Shown: positions 35,565-45,725 of the stretch, piece by piece
Layout: the number at the start of each line of letters is the position of its first letter
Numbering within the stretch: position 1 is the first letter of the stretch
DNA from: Cladorhizidae sp. MBARI D1340-BT2
Taxonomy: Eukaryota > Porifera > Demospongiae > Poecilosclerida > Cladorhizidae
DNA: 64,000 nucleotides
Reading direction: 5' to 3'
NCBI GenBank assembly: GCA_028752905.1
Contig: JAQNBH010000012.1
Span: 23,707,816 to 23,771,815 of the forward strand
Made by a program: the position numbers and the translations under genes
Notes under the pieces: model-generated
Told to the model about the DNA's origin: nothing
Databases searched by the model: none
What the model saw: the letters and a program-made list of their open reading frames with translations, nothing else

Positions 35565-36225
35565 TAACAGGCAACACAAGCCAGCACAACCAATAATTTA
35601 CACTTTCCCATATGGTAATCTGTGGGGCCTCTCTCACCTCACACTTACATGGCACTAGCATGATAGGACAGTAGATACACTTGTATTTGTATAATCAGAG
35701 CCATTACCTTATTTGGTTATTGTACAATCACGGCTACTTAAGGAAACGCTAAGGTTTGACGTAGCGAACTAGTCAACAGTATTCTGTTCCGTACCACCTG
35801 GTCATCTTCATACCTGATTCAGTTGTAGTTTAACCTGTTTTTGCACTTGTTTCTCTAATTAATATTTAAGCTATAATCAGAGAACTCTATTCTAGATTAG
35901 TCACAACTAGCAGTTAGCTGTAGACTCTAATAAAGAAAGGATTGCAAAACCCTAAGAGATGGTGACAAGCTTACCGAATGAACCTCGATCATTGATTAGA
36001 CCACTCAGCCAGAGACCACATAGTAGTCAAGTTTAGCATGCGTTTGATCCGACTAGAAGGACTGGACCTCCGCATAGGCGTGACCCTAGACCAGACTCCG
36101 GCAGAGTTACAGCCCAGTCCAGCTGCACCAACTAGAAAGATTGCCAGCTGTTGATGGTATTGACTATTTGAATTGTCGCTACAATGGCTACACCAGTTAT
36201 AGGTTTGTTTGTTAGCAGCCATGTG
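35565..36225 (+). repeat. LTR and leader-like sequence E
   Basis: Same class as 53252 and 57156: CTGTGGGGCCTCTCTCACC, GCTACTTAAGGAAACGC (TATA-like), CACCTGGTCATCTTCATACC, GATTGCAAAACCC, then CATTGATTAGACCACTCAGC and a stretch up to the gag-like frame. It lacks the 21-bp unit. I infer promoter, R/U5 and leader of the Ty3/gypsy-like element; the borders are not proven. Confidence 0.45.
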
Positions 36226-36718
36226 TCCTAAAAAGAAATTATATCTTTGCTGTCCCACCTGCCATCACTCACATGACTACCTGGCACAGGGCAATCTGAA
36301 TGCAACCGGACAGCCGCTTCAAATTCTGTGGTTACCAAGACTGCATTTCCGCAAGGCTGTTTGGCGGGAGAGAAGCTATCCTTAGTAAGGGTGACTAGTC
36401 CACCCAAGGAATTTGAATTAGCAAACAGAAACATTGACATGGTTGGAGACTGCAAAACTTCAGGGAGCTGTGGCTGATGGCATCACTGCTGATGTTCTAC
36501 TGGGTCAAGATGCTCCCTTCCTAAAACTTGAGCCATTAGTGAAAGAGAGACTGACAAGTGAAGCACAAGTTATGTTGGTACAGACCAGACAAGCTGCAAA
36601 GCAAGAGCAACAACAGCTGCAGGCTGATAAGACAGCCACAATATACTCAGCAGACACACTCACACCGTGGGAGGGGTGAATTGGAAATGAAGCAATTCTT
36701 TTGTTAACCTGGATCAGT
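36226..36718 (+). pseudogene. Ty3/gypsy-like nucleocapsid/protease fragment E
   Basis: CHHSHDYL region, deletion of the DTA motif, then protease C-terminus GAVADGITADVLLGQDAPFL (36434 onward) and linker LVQTRQAAKQEQQQLQADK. In this family ADVLLG is the conserved second protease motif. It ends abruptly at TTAACCTGGATCAG, next to an inverted gag fragment. Confidence 0.6.
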
Positions 36719-37080
36719 TCCATTATGTACTGTCCCATCATCTCGACTCTGAGTTCATTATGCTAGTTGAATCTTGCTCTCTCTTGTCACACTCGGAAAA
36801 AGGCATCAAATTTGATTATGACGGTGTCATAGACTGTGCTTTCTTCCTCTGTGATATTCATAGACATGAGTACCACTTCTGCTTCTTTGCCCAAGCAGTT
36901 AAGAAGTGTATTGATTTGTTGGTGTCACTGTCCGCAGTTAGAGAAGATGGCTCATGAAATTGTGTGAATCGGCATTCCATCTGGGCCAGTCATCAGGGTT
37001 TCGAAAGCTAAAAGGCTCCGGAGTTGGAGACGTATTTGTGCCATAGTTCACCACTGCCACCATGTGGTATAACTATTTCA
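36719..37080 (-). pseudogene. Ty3/gypsy gag N-terminal fragment, inverted
   Basis: On the minus strand an ATG at about 37062 begins a frame reaching PEPFSFRNPDDWPRW. After a frame change comes INTLLNCLGKEAEVVLMSMN and VYDTVIIKFDAFF. This matches the start of gag of K02A2.6-like Ty3/gypsy elements (PEPFxFxxPxEWxxW, then xVNTLLYxMGExAxDIL). The + strand 65-codon frame here is its shadow. Confidence 0.55.
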
Positions 37081-37348
37081 AGAATAATCCCAGAACTAGA
37101 CAGGCATATGCTTTATATAGAAAACCAACCATTCTATTAATAGCATGATATATATAGCATAGATCACATGCATGATCTTAATGGTAAACCTAAGTAACCA
37201 CAGAGTATACATACATGCAGGATATTACTAACCACTAATAGTAAACCTATGATATGTACTAAGTGTCACATTCCATAATACAACCCCCCCCCCCCCCCCA
37301 CTACTACCACAAGTGATGCACAACCCACCCACACCCAAACTCATACAC
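37081..37348. other. AT-rich spacer with a poly-C run
   Basis: Contains CTTTATATAGAAAACC, ATGATATATATAGCATAG and a C run of about 17 (37285-37300), then ACTCATACAC, the left target duplication of the BEL/Pao element. No gene is seen. Confidence 0.5.
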
Positions 37349-37541
37349 TGTAAGGTATCAGAATCTATCCAAATTGTCCTCGTCTTCATGAGCGCTAACT
37401 ACTCACACTCACACGATGCAATAAGATAATTTTTGAGACACCTAATTCCTTTTATGCAAGATTGACAAAAACAATAGAGAACATTCGTGAGGTCACATGA
37501 CCATTACTAAATATGCAATAAATCAGTTCAGTTTCCCGACA
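37349..37541 (-). repeat. BEL/Pao 3' LTR (193 bp)
   Basis: TGTAAGGTATCAGAATC to TTTCCCGACA on the + strand. Read on the minus strand it starts TGTCGGGAAAC and ends in ...TTACA (TG...CA). The purine-rich AGGGTGAGGA lies immediately 5' of it on the minus strand and is the likely polypurine tract. Confidence 0.85.
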
Positions 37542-37616
37542 TCCTCACCCTGTTGACCAGACATGGTTAACTGACAGAGGCTCAGAAGTTAACTACAAAT
37601 TACAACAGAGGGTATA

Positions 37617-38158
37617 CAGTAGACCCTCGCTAATCCGGATCCCGTTAATCCGAAACCTCGCTAATCCGAACTGCATTAGGTAGCAAAAAAAATTATAATA
37701 ATAATTAATTTAAAAAAATGCGTGCCATTATTGAGCTTCAAACCTACCACGAGCCTGTCAAACGATGCAGCTGCAGTGATATGGAGAAGAAAAGAGCACA
37801 CAAGAGCCTTATCATCGAGGAGAAGGTCGAGATCCTGGACCAGCTCGGGAAGAAAACCTACAAGTTACTATCTGAACAGTATGGAGTTGGAGTCTCAACT
37901 ATCACAGACATAAAGAAGAAGGGCAGCGAGTTGTGAAATCCAAAAGGAAGATGACTGATGGAATTCCGGAGATCTGCTAAAAGAATGAGGATGGGAAGGG
38001 ATCAAAATTACTTGTACTCTCACCACCCAGTATTCAACCCACGCCTGCAAAAAACAGAGTTCAATATAATGATATTCATAAATTTCACTAATCCAAAAAT
38101 TTCACTAATCCGACTACTCAGATCCCCAGGCTATATTCGGATTAGTGAGGGTCAACTG
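37617..38158 (+). mobile_element. pogo/Tigger non-autonomous element 1 (542 bp)
   Basis: Inverted termini CAGTAGACCCTCGCTAATCC and GGATTAGTGAGGGTCAACTG flanked by TA (37615-37616, 38159-38160). It retains a transposase N-terminus from an ATG at 37781: KSLIIEEKVEILDQLGKK and YGVGVSTITDIKKKGSEL, a CENP-B/pogo-type helix-turn-helix. A TGA follows, and the DDE catalytic domain is wholly absent. It is inserted between the BEL/Pao coding region and its 3' LTR. Confidence 0.85.
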
Positions 38159-38187
38159 TATTCAAATAGTTTTACAATGCTAGATCG

Positions 38188-39631
38188 TTAGTCCTGCAGC
38201 TCCTGAATCCAGACCCTCCTCTCTTCATTGGCTCTTTGGGCTGCAGCACGAACAGGGCATCTCTTGGGTTCTGTTAGAACAGAGACATTAGATTCTTCTC
38301 CTGGGTCAAAGGTTGGATCTTTTTGAGTGGGTGCAGGCACATCCTTAGAGATGGATTTTGGTTCCTCCGCTTCATGAATCTCTAATGGAGAGAGAAGTTG
38401 CAGTGGCCCTCCTAACACAATGTACTGTCTGTCTCTAGTAGCAACCCTCACCAGTGCGCCCCAAGGCATTCCTTCCCATCCAGTGAGAAGTTCCTGGATC
38501 CGTCAGAGTTTCAATAGACCATGGGGCAGTGCTTCATCATGGACAACAATAACGTCTCCCTTGGATATGTGAGGATGATATGGAATCTTTTTCGCTGAGT
38601 AGCGATGACTCTCTCTGAGCTCGGTCAGATACTCAGACCTCCAATGCCTCCAAAAGTGATTTAGAACACTTGACAGATGTTTCCTTCTTTTCATCAGCTG
38701 AATGGAATTGACTAAAAAATCTTCATCTTCAGAATCCCACACACAGCCCAAGTGGTCAGGTAGGGTTAGCAACCTTCGTCCAACTAAGAGATGGGAAGGA
38801 GTGAGAGGTTCGTCGAAATCTGCGGAGGAAATGTACGACAAGAGGTCGGGAATTGATTACAGCTTCTATCTCAACTATGGTAGTGAGTAGCTCGTCGTTG
38901 GAAAAGTTCGCTCGTCCTACCATATTTCATAAACAGCGTTTGGTGGATTTAATCATCCGTTCAAAGACACCACCTCACCAAGGTGCAAGTTCGATGTTGA
39001 AAATCAACTGACTTCCTTGATTAGACAAGTGCTCATGAACAGTCTCGTCCTTGAAGACAACAATAAGGCACCTAGCAGCGGCTTTGAAGGTCATCCCATT
39101 GTTAGAGAGAAACTTGCGCGGTAGGCCTCGTCTGGATGTAAATTGCTTCAAACAGCGTATGAATGTCTCGGTGGATAGATCTGACATGATATCCAAGTGT
39201 ATGGCTCGAGTAACAAGACAAGTGAACATACAAATCCATACCTTATTGCTGCCATTGGCAGGTCCACAACGAATAAACAAAGGACCCGCAAAATCCACAC
39301 ATGTGTATGTGAAGGTAGGGTCTTCCTTGACCCTAAACTCCGGCAAAGGTGGAGGTGGTGGACCATGGAATGGTGCTCCTTCATACTTCTTGCAAATAGT
39401 GCACCTGTTTATTGTAGATCTCGTCAGACTTCGACCCTTTATGATCCAGTATCTTCTTCGGACTTCAGTTAACGTCTCCTTGACTCCATTATGATTCACA
39501 CTTTGGTGAGCAGCACAAACTATTAGGGTGGTGAATGGATTACTTGGGGGCAGAAGAACTGGGTGCTTAGCTGAATGGGGATCTCCACATTCTGTAATCG
39601 GCCGCCACATCTCCATTAGCTCCTGTCTCAC
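38188..39631 (-). pseudogene. BEL/Pao integrase and C-terminal region
   Basis: 38975-39631 encodes the zinc-binding part (AHQSVNHNGVKETLTEVRRR, then CTICKKY), the core with first Asp (CVDFAGPL), and VTRAIHLDIMSDLSTETFI. The second catalytic motif reads LSNNG where SDNG is expected (Asp to Asn). APWW has become APW-stop before GGVFERM, which keeps the third acidic residue. 38503-38841 has the family-typical EPLTPSHLLVGRRLL and KHLSSVLNHFWRHWRSEYL. 38188-38469 covers the C-terminal tail (LGGPLQLLSPLEI). Inactive. Confidence 0.85.
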
Positions 39632-40105
39632 GGAATAGGCCTAATTGGCTCTTCAGAACATTGAAATCTTTCTGGAGGACCAACTGCCTTTGTGCATGGG
39701 AGATCCAGAGTACTTCGGCTGTGTGATCTCTCGAGGCGTCAATACAATCGGATGATTGGAGTAAGATTTCTTCTTGGTCTTGAAGCGCTCCACCGCTCTA
39801 ACAACATATGCAGTGACCCTAATGAGCCTCTGCAGGGTACTGAAGTTTTTGCATTGCATTAGGTCTCCGATGGTGGACCTTTTCTCAATGGCCAACAGAT
39901 TGTGGGACTACTTGCCAGTAGATTTGAACTCTTGCGAGCACGGCTCTGGCATTGGGTTTGACTCGACATCGGCATGAGAAAGTGAGTATGAACCAAGCCA
40001 CTCGGGTCCAATGCGTCACAACTGATTGACTGATAACATAACATAGTAATTCCTCTCGAGGGCAGATCCGCGGGGTTAGTAATGCCTGGGCAATGGTGCC
40101 AAAGA

Positions 40106-40860
40106 TCAGGATGATGAACCTTGCGTCGTTTCTCCTTTTACTCTATTTTGGATAAAAGCCTTCCACTCTTTATCTGTTCCAAGAATCCAATAAGGTGCGA
40201 CCTTGGAATCAGTGTAACACCTTACATCAATAGGGGCCATCTGGTGTAAACTGTCGTGCACAGAGACCATAAGTTTAGAGAGAAGAAAAGCAGACAATAG
40301 TTCCAATCGAGGGATCGTTAGAGCTTGTAAGGGCACAACTCTCGTCTTATTAGCAGCAATGAATCTGACTACTCTGTGGAACTCGGTTTTCAGGACGAGA
40401 TACCACCACTGCATAGACCTTCGTGGATGCATTGCAGAACCCACAGAGAGTGGTTGAGCATAAGGAGTCTGCGTCATCGCATAGGTAGCTTCTTGGGAGA
40501 GAGATTGGCAAGGTTTCGTTAAGGTCTGATGTCAGTTCCTTCCATTCTTCTATCAGCCGTTCTAGGACAACATCATCCCAGTCGGACTTGCACTGGCAAA
40601 GCTTCTGAAAAAGTATCTTGAATCTGATGATCACTGGAGTGAGAGATCCAAGGGTCATAGAACTTCCTGATGAGGCTGATAATGTTTCTCTTTGGAGTCA
40701 TATCCAGAGCAAGTCTAGCAAGATTAGTGACGTCAAAGATGAGTTGGTCGGACTCAGGATTCCATGGTATTCCCAAGACATTGTGTTCTTCCGTTTTTTT
40801 AACTTGAGAGACTCCAAGAGTGATTTCAGAGTAAGTCGGGTCATGCTGCTAGGGTAGATT
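40106..40860 (-). pseudogene. BEL/Pao RT connection and RNase H region
   Basis: 40573-40776 encodes LGIPWNPESDQLIFDV and PKRNIISLIRKFYDPW, the segment after the RT palm. 40106-40477 encodes RVVPLQALTIPRLELLSAFL, CYTDSKVAPYWI and EWKAFIQNRV, the RNase H-like part. Frameshifts separate them. No intact protein can be read. Confidence 0.8.
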
Positions 40861-40933
40861 GTCGGCCTTTGAACTCTCTTGGAAGTCGATCTGTTCTTGT
40901 AGCCGCCTAGAGTTAGTCGGGAACTTTCTCAGG

Positions 40934-41275
40934 TTAAAACCCTCCATCACGAAATATCTTCTTTGATTCAGTGTACAAGTTGAAAGTTTCATCTACAGTG
41001 TGTCCACCAGTTAAAATGTCGTCGACATACGTGGAACAGAGCAGGTGACGAACAAGGCTCTCATGTATCTTCAGGTACCTCTCCAAGTGATACCGTATGG
41101 TAGGATTAAGGAGAAATGGACTGGAGGAAACCCCGAACACGGCCATAGTAAATCGATAGACCTTCAGGTCAGGGGACTGCTTAGTCATATACCAAGCGCA
41201 TCTTCGATGTGGACATGTCTCGACGCACAACGGCATGATGCGGCAGGTAGTGAGTAGCCCTCGGACAAGCTTCAT
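40934..41275 (-). pseudogene. BEL/Pao reverse transcriptase palm with YVDD
   Basis: Reads KVYRFTMAVFGVSSSPFLLN and STYVDDILTGG; the YVDD active-site codons are at 41018-41029. The segment between RLVYD (end of the upstream frame) and this part is missing, which removes the RT region that carries the first catalytic Asp. Confidence 0.85.
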
Positions 41276-42134
41276 CTCCTGGGACGGCTTCCATGATTCC
41301 CTTTCTCAGCTGATCTTGGATTATGTCGTCGTACTCCTTTAGGAAGGTTGGATCTTGCTTGTGTCGGTGAAGCAAGCCTCGGAGTCTGTTGACACTCAGC
41401 TGATAGTTGTCTGGCAATGGATCATGGAACTCCCTCCACGATAAAGAGACCTCATACCTCCCGTCCTCAAACTTGACTGCTTCAGTGAAGTCCTCATGTA
41501 GCGTCTTCTCTTCACTCTGGATTCCCAGGGCTTCTAGCTCCAAGAATGCTCGGAGTTGGTCATACAATGTTTGAGGCTCCTCAGGATGAGTCTCGGCATG
41601 AAGTGTATGAGTAACATTTAGATTAACCATACATCAGCTAAGCTCATTATGGTAAGAGGGTCCCGACAACACCCATCCCAGTTTAGTGTGTATGGCAGTT
41701 GGCCCATTGGCTCCCCTACAAACACTCCCAGTTACCAACTCCCAATAGTACTCAGATCCAACCAAAACATCCATTGGCATGCTTGATTCAGCTCTCGAGA
41801 AATCAGCTAGTTCCAATCCCTAGAGGTGGGGTTGACTCTCAACACATGCGGATACAGACTGTCCAACCAAAGGCTCGCAAATGTGGGGCATCACGTATAG
41901 AGAAATGGACATCGAGGGATAGCCCCATAGACACATGCGTGCAATTACAATGGGACATACCCTTGTACTGCCTTTGTTGGACCCAAAGGTGGCGATGGAA
42001 AGAGACTGTTCTCCTGTAGCCTCCAAGTTGAGCAGGTCTCGGACACATTCGCTTATGTACGACTTTTGGCTGCCATCTTCGAGTAGGAGATGTACTTCAA
42101 TCGATTTACGAGAGTCATTAGGATGGTGAATCAC
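41181..42134 (-). pseudogene. BEL/Pao aspartic protease and RT N-terminus
   Basis: 41820-42134 is a DUF1758-type retropepsin. The active-site stretch reads LLLEDGSQKSYIS, where the family usually has D-[S/E]-G-[S/A]. 41634-41816 continues with DVLVGSEYYWELVTG and TKLGWVLSGP. 41181-41630 holds GRYEVSLSW, DPTFLKEYDDIIQDQ and THYLPHHAVVR, ending at RLVYD. The frame changes at about 41820 and 41632. Confidence 0.8.
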
Positions 42135-43567
42135 TGCACGTGCAGTCTGGAGGAATATGGCCTGTAGGTTGTCAGAACAAAGGGTGCTAGTCGTTTGATT
42201 CGAATGGATGGAGGTGCTGCTGAGTTTAGCCCAGATTCAATAGCATGGGCCAAGCTTGGAGGATTGCTCATACCGGCATCGCATATGGACGTGTGGTGTT
42301 TCTTCCTCCACTTAGAGGTGGTCTGGCAATCGCGGGAGAGATGATTCTTGCATAGACAATTGAAACATCTGCCAACAGTCTTGAGAGCCTCCTTGTGAAC
42401 TGTAACATCAGTCACAGATGTGCAGCATGTGGATGAGTGAGATTGTTGACAATAGGCACACTGAGGGTCACTCTTTGAATCTCGGGTGACAGAGAACAGA
42501 GTAGAGGTGGTGCGATGCAATCTCTTGTGACCTCGTCGGCCAGGTGCAGGTGGTGCTCTCTTGATCTTGTCTTAAAGGTGTGGGATTGGCTCTTTCTCGG
42601 GCAATTAATTCCTCTTCGAAGGTGACTACAGTAGTAGTGCATCCATGTCCAAGTCGGTTTTGGATACCTTCCTGCTAACGATGAGCTTCAGGTTGGGGGG
42701 AGCTTGGCTAGTAGGACAGGTACGAGAAGGGCACCATAAGAGGCTGCCAAGTGATTTCAGACTGCGCACATGTGATTCAGTACTGCCGTAGAGCCGACGC
42801 AAATCTCTGAGGTTGCGATCAAGGGTTATGTTTTTCATATTCAGTAGAGTGTCCATAAGTTTTTAGATGATGACTTGTTTGTTGCCAAACCGCCTACGAA
42901 GAATCTCTATAGCTTGTTGGTAGTTGGCAGACGAGAGAGTGTGTCCAGCAATAGCATCAGAGGCTGAATGGTCAAGGAGGGACCATAAATAGTTGAATTT
43001 AGCAACTTCAGAGAGGTCGGAGTTTAGATGGATGGCAGACTGGTATAAGTTCAAGAAGGAGGTCCACCTAACAGGGTCCACATTGAATCGAGGCAGGGAG
43101 ATTTTTGGGAGATTTAATTTCGATCCCATAAGGGTGATTCCAGGAGTGTTAAGCTCAGGTGGATCAATAGTAGGTAGTTCTATAGCTGGTGGGTCATCTT
43201 TAGGCAGGTCCAAAGCAGGTGGGTCCCTGCGGACACTTCGAGTAGATGTAGTAAGATTTGTTGTATTATCTAACCTTGATAAGGCAGTGTATATTCGCTC
43301 CTCACCCTCATCTGCTTGGACAATCTCAGTTTATATGGACCCTTCTGAGGCGACTGTGAGTAACTCTTCATCCAAAACAGTCAGAGACAATAGCTTGTCT
43401 TCGAGGCTTCGTTTCAACTGATTTATCTGGGTCACATCAAGGGGATCACTGATAATAGAATGTTGGACTTGTCCAAAGATACAAGTAGTGGAAGCTCGAT
43501 GTCTCGCACGGAGTCTCTTCTTCCAGGTTAACTCATCTGGTTCAGTCATTTTGGAGTGTAGGTGCAC
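42131..43567 (-). pseudogene. BEL/Pao gag region with zinc knuckle
   Basis: Starts at an ATG near 43549-43567 (MTEPDELTWKKRLRARHRAS). One frame runs through LPKISLPRFNVDPVRWTSFL (DUF1759-like) and EILRRRFGNKQVII to about 42660, broken by stops at 43331 and 42863, the latter probably a Gln codon change. After a frameshift, 42131-42520 has CAYCQQSH and the knuckle CFNCLCKNHLSRDC. Confidence 0.8.
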
Positions 43568-43644
43568 TTTATTGAAACACCCGCTTGTCGTCTTAAATCG
43601 TAGAATTCTTCTTGCAGCGGTTTAAGATCCGGCTCGAATGACCA

Positions 43645-43833
43645 TGTAAGATATCAGAATCTGTCCGAATTGTCCTCGTCTTTGTCAGCGCTAACTACTC
43701 ACATTCACACGATGCAATAAGATAATTTTCGAAACACTGAATTCCATGAAAGATTGACAAAACCAATAGAGAACATTTGTGAGGTCATGTGACCATTACT
43801 AAATACGCAATAAATCAGTTCTGTTTCCCGACA
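43645..43833 (-). repeat. BEL/Pao 5' LTR (189 bp) with adjoining primer-binding site
   Basis: TGTAAGATATCAGAATC to TTTCCCGACA on the + strand. Immediately 3' on the minus strand is TGGTCATTCGAGCCGG, which begins TGG as expected for pairing with a tRNA 3' CCA end. The tRNA identity is not assigned. Confidence 0.85.
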
Positions 43834-43838
43834 TACAC

Positions 43839-44325
43839 CATCCTAAACCAGCAACTCATATACACACCCCACTATACCAATCATACCCACACCACTCCCA
43901 CCACCCCAACTCAAACATACATCACTTCACCACCCTATCCCATAAACACACCACCCCCACCATCCCAACCAAATGACACACACACCATCTCAACCCACAC
44001 AAACAAACCACTACCCCACTTCACTTATCGCACAACCAACCCATACACACCAAGCCCACAAACACCACCTCATACACACACACCATGCCCACAATACCAC
44101 CTCTTGCACACACCTCTCCCACTACCAAACTCATACACACACCACACAACTCATACCCCCTCTACCCACCAACTAAATCATGCACACACTAACCCCCACC
44201 ACCATAACTTACATACACATTACTCCCATTAGTTCCAACACAAAAACATTCTTTATTTAGCTCCCTCCCTCACACGTTCTCCTGCACTTAGTGCCCAATC
44301 CTCCCTCCCTTCTTCCTCTCCCAAA
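43839..44325. repeat. CA-rich low-complexity block, copy F
   Basis: Continuation of the block split by the BEL/Pao insertion: ACACCATCCTAAACCAGC onward is continuous with the sequence left of 37344 in paralogous units. No gene. Confidence 0.8.
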
Positions 44326-45031
44326 ACACAGGTAGACCACTCCCTCGAGGTTACATATAACTCAGGAGACCCAGGCGGAAGGAGTGGTACCCTTAGCTTC
44401 TGTCCCCCAGCCCCATCCCAAAATGAACAGTGTTTGTATAGATACACAGTGTCGCACATGGATAGCCACACCCACTAATATTAAACATGGCTGAAATATT
44501 ACCCCAGCTTTTTGAAACTTGTGAAAGCGAAACTTATAAATCACCAAAAAATCCAGTCCTATTCCTATAGCCAGCCATGGATTTGTGAATGGGACTGCCA
44601 GGACATGTAGAAGCTGGTGTGTGACCTCAAAAGTAGCACTAATTAAAGGTTTTCTCACCCTCACTGCCACTACCAGGCTAATCACCTGGACCAAAAGCAC
44701 TAAAACAATAACATTTATTATGTATAAGCTTATTAATAAGCTAGTACTTCATTCATCTTATGACTCATTTACTCAAGTGTAATGAAAAAATGCTTACCTC
44801 AAACATTTATGTTAATAAAATAAAACAATCCTGTACGCTCAATTTCTTCTGATGCATCATTTGTATGCTCAGTATTTTCTATTTCTGCATCAGCGAGTAA
44901 CTAGCAACCTTTTCATTCTGGCAGCTGCGATATAAAAGTCGACTTGTACCGATGATTATCTTTCTTACATTTTTAGCCAATGATTTAACAGAATGCTTTA
45001 GACTTCAGAGGCACATGAAGACACAGAGACA
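44326..45031. repeat. Duplicated block b, copy F
   Basis: CTCGAGGTTAC subtype. Minus-strand frames at 44253-44471 and 44362-44700 correspond to those of copies C and D. The block ends GACTTCAGAGGCACATGAAG before the array. Confidence 0.55.
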
Positions 45032-45125
45032 ATGCAACACATTTATACTCACTGGCAACACATTTATACTCACTGGCAACACATTTATACTCACTGACAA
45101 CACATTTATACTCACAGGCAACATG
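45032..45125. repeat. 21-bp minisatellite array F (about 4 units)
   Basis: Shortest array, with identical flanks to arrays B and D (GACAATGC at left, CAGGCAACATGTGTCACTTG at right). It shows that unit number at this position varies from 4 to about 61 between paralogous copies. Confidence 0.9.
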
Positions 45126-45433
45126 TGTCACTTGAAATGCACGTGATTCATGATCTGTCAGCCACTGGTGGGTGTAGTTTCACACCATGGTCTTGAGAAT
45201 TGAGATTCAGCAGTCAGGCAGCTCCAGGCCTGCATCAGTCTGATGCATGACTGTGCTTATACACTCTAGCATTCAATCAAGTCAGGAATCACATGCATTT
45301 ATCTAAGCCTAACACACAACTTAGCCTGCATAACCATCAATTAACACTCACCCTTATGTTAATGTATGAGACCTCTCACCTCACCCTTATATTGGTATTA
45401 ACATGATTGGATAGTATACATTCATTGGTTATT
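45126..45433. repeat. Flank R and short LTR-like start, copy F
   Basis: Same as 25729-26038: CACGTGATTCATGATCTGTC, GAGATTCAGCAGTCAGGCAG, GAGACCTCTCACCTCACCC. No gene. Confidence 0.6.
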
Positions 45434-45725
45434 TGTGGTGGAAGCATACTCAAAATATGCTCCACAACAGCAAATCTTTTACCAGCTTCTTCTGGGCTGT
45501 TTCAACCAGCTACACAATAGTTACTTAAATCTCTGTCCCTAGCAGTACACAATGTCGCACTTTTGTTTGGCTTGATAGTTGATGGTGGGAGGCTACTATC
45601 AAGCCAAACAAAAGTGCTACACAGTGTACTGCTAGGGACAATTAAACAACAAGCTGGTTGAAACAGCCCAGAAGAAGCTGGTAAAAGATTTGCTGTGCAT
45701 GTTTAGAGGATGCTTCCACCACACA
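45434..45725. repeat. Long inverted repeat (hairpin) F
   Basis: Third copy of the hairpin. The left arm from GTGGTGGAAGCATACTC and right arm ending GAGGATGCTTCCACCAC surround CTTGATAG...CTATCAAG. Within the right arm the ACAATTGTGTAGCTGG segment is shortened. Confidence 0.85.

Larger units (their letters stand above)
37349..43833 (-). mobile_element. BEL/Pao LTR retrotransposon, full length but decayed
   Basis: Bounded by ~190-bp LTRs (37349-37541 and 43645-43833) and a 5-bp target duplication TACAC (37344-37348, 43834-43838). Minus-strand order gag, protease, reverse transcriptase, RNase H, integrase is that of BEL/Pao. The frame is broken by many stops, shifts and deletions. LTRs differ at roughly a dozen or more positions by eye, so the insertion is not very recent. 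Paralogous CA blocks (near 17263 and 23952) keep the empty site. A pogo/Tigger relic is nested at 37617-38158. Confidence 0.9.
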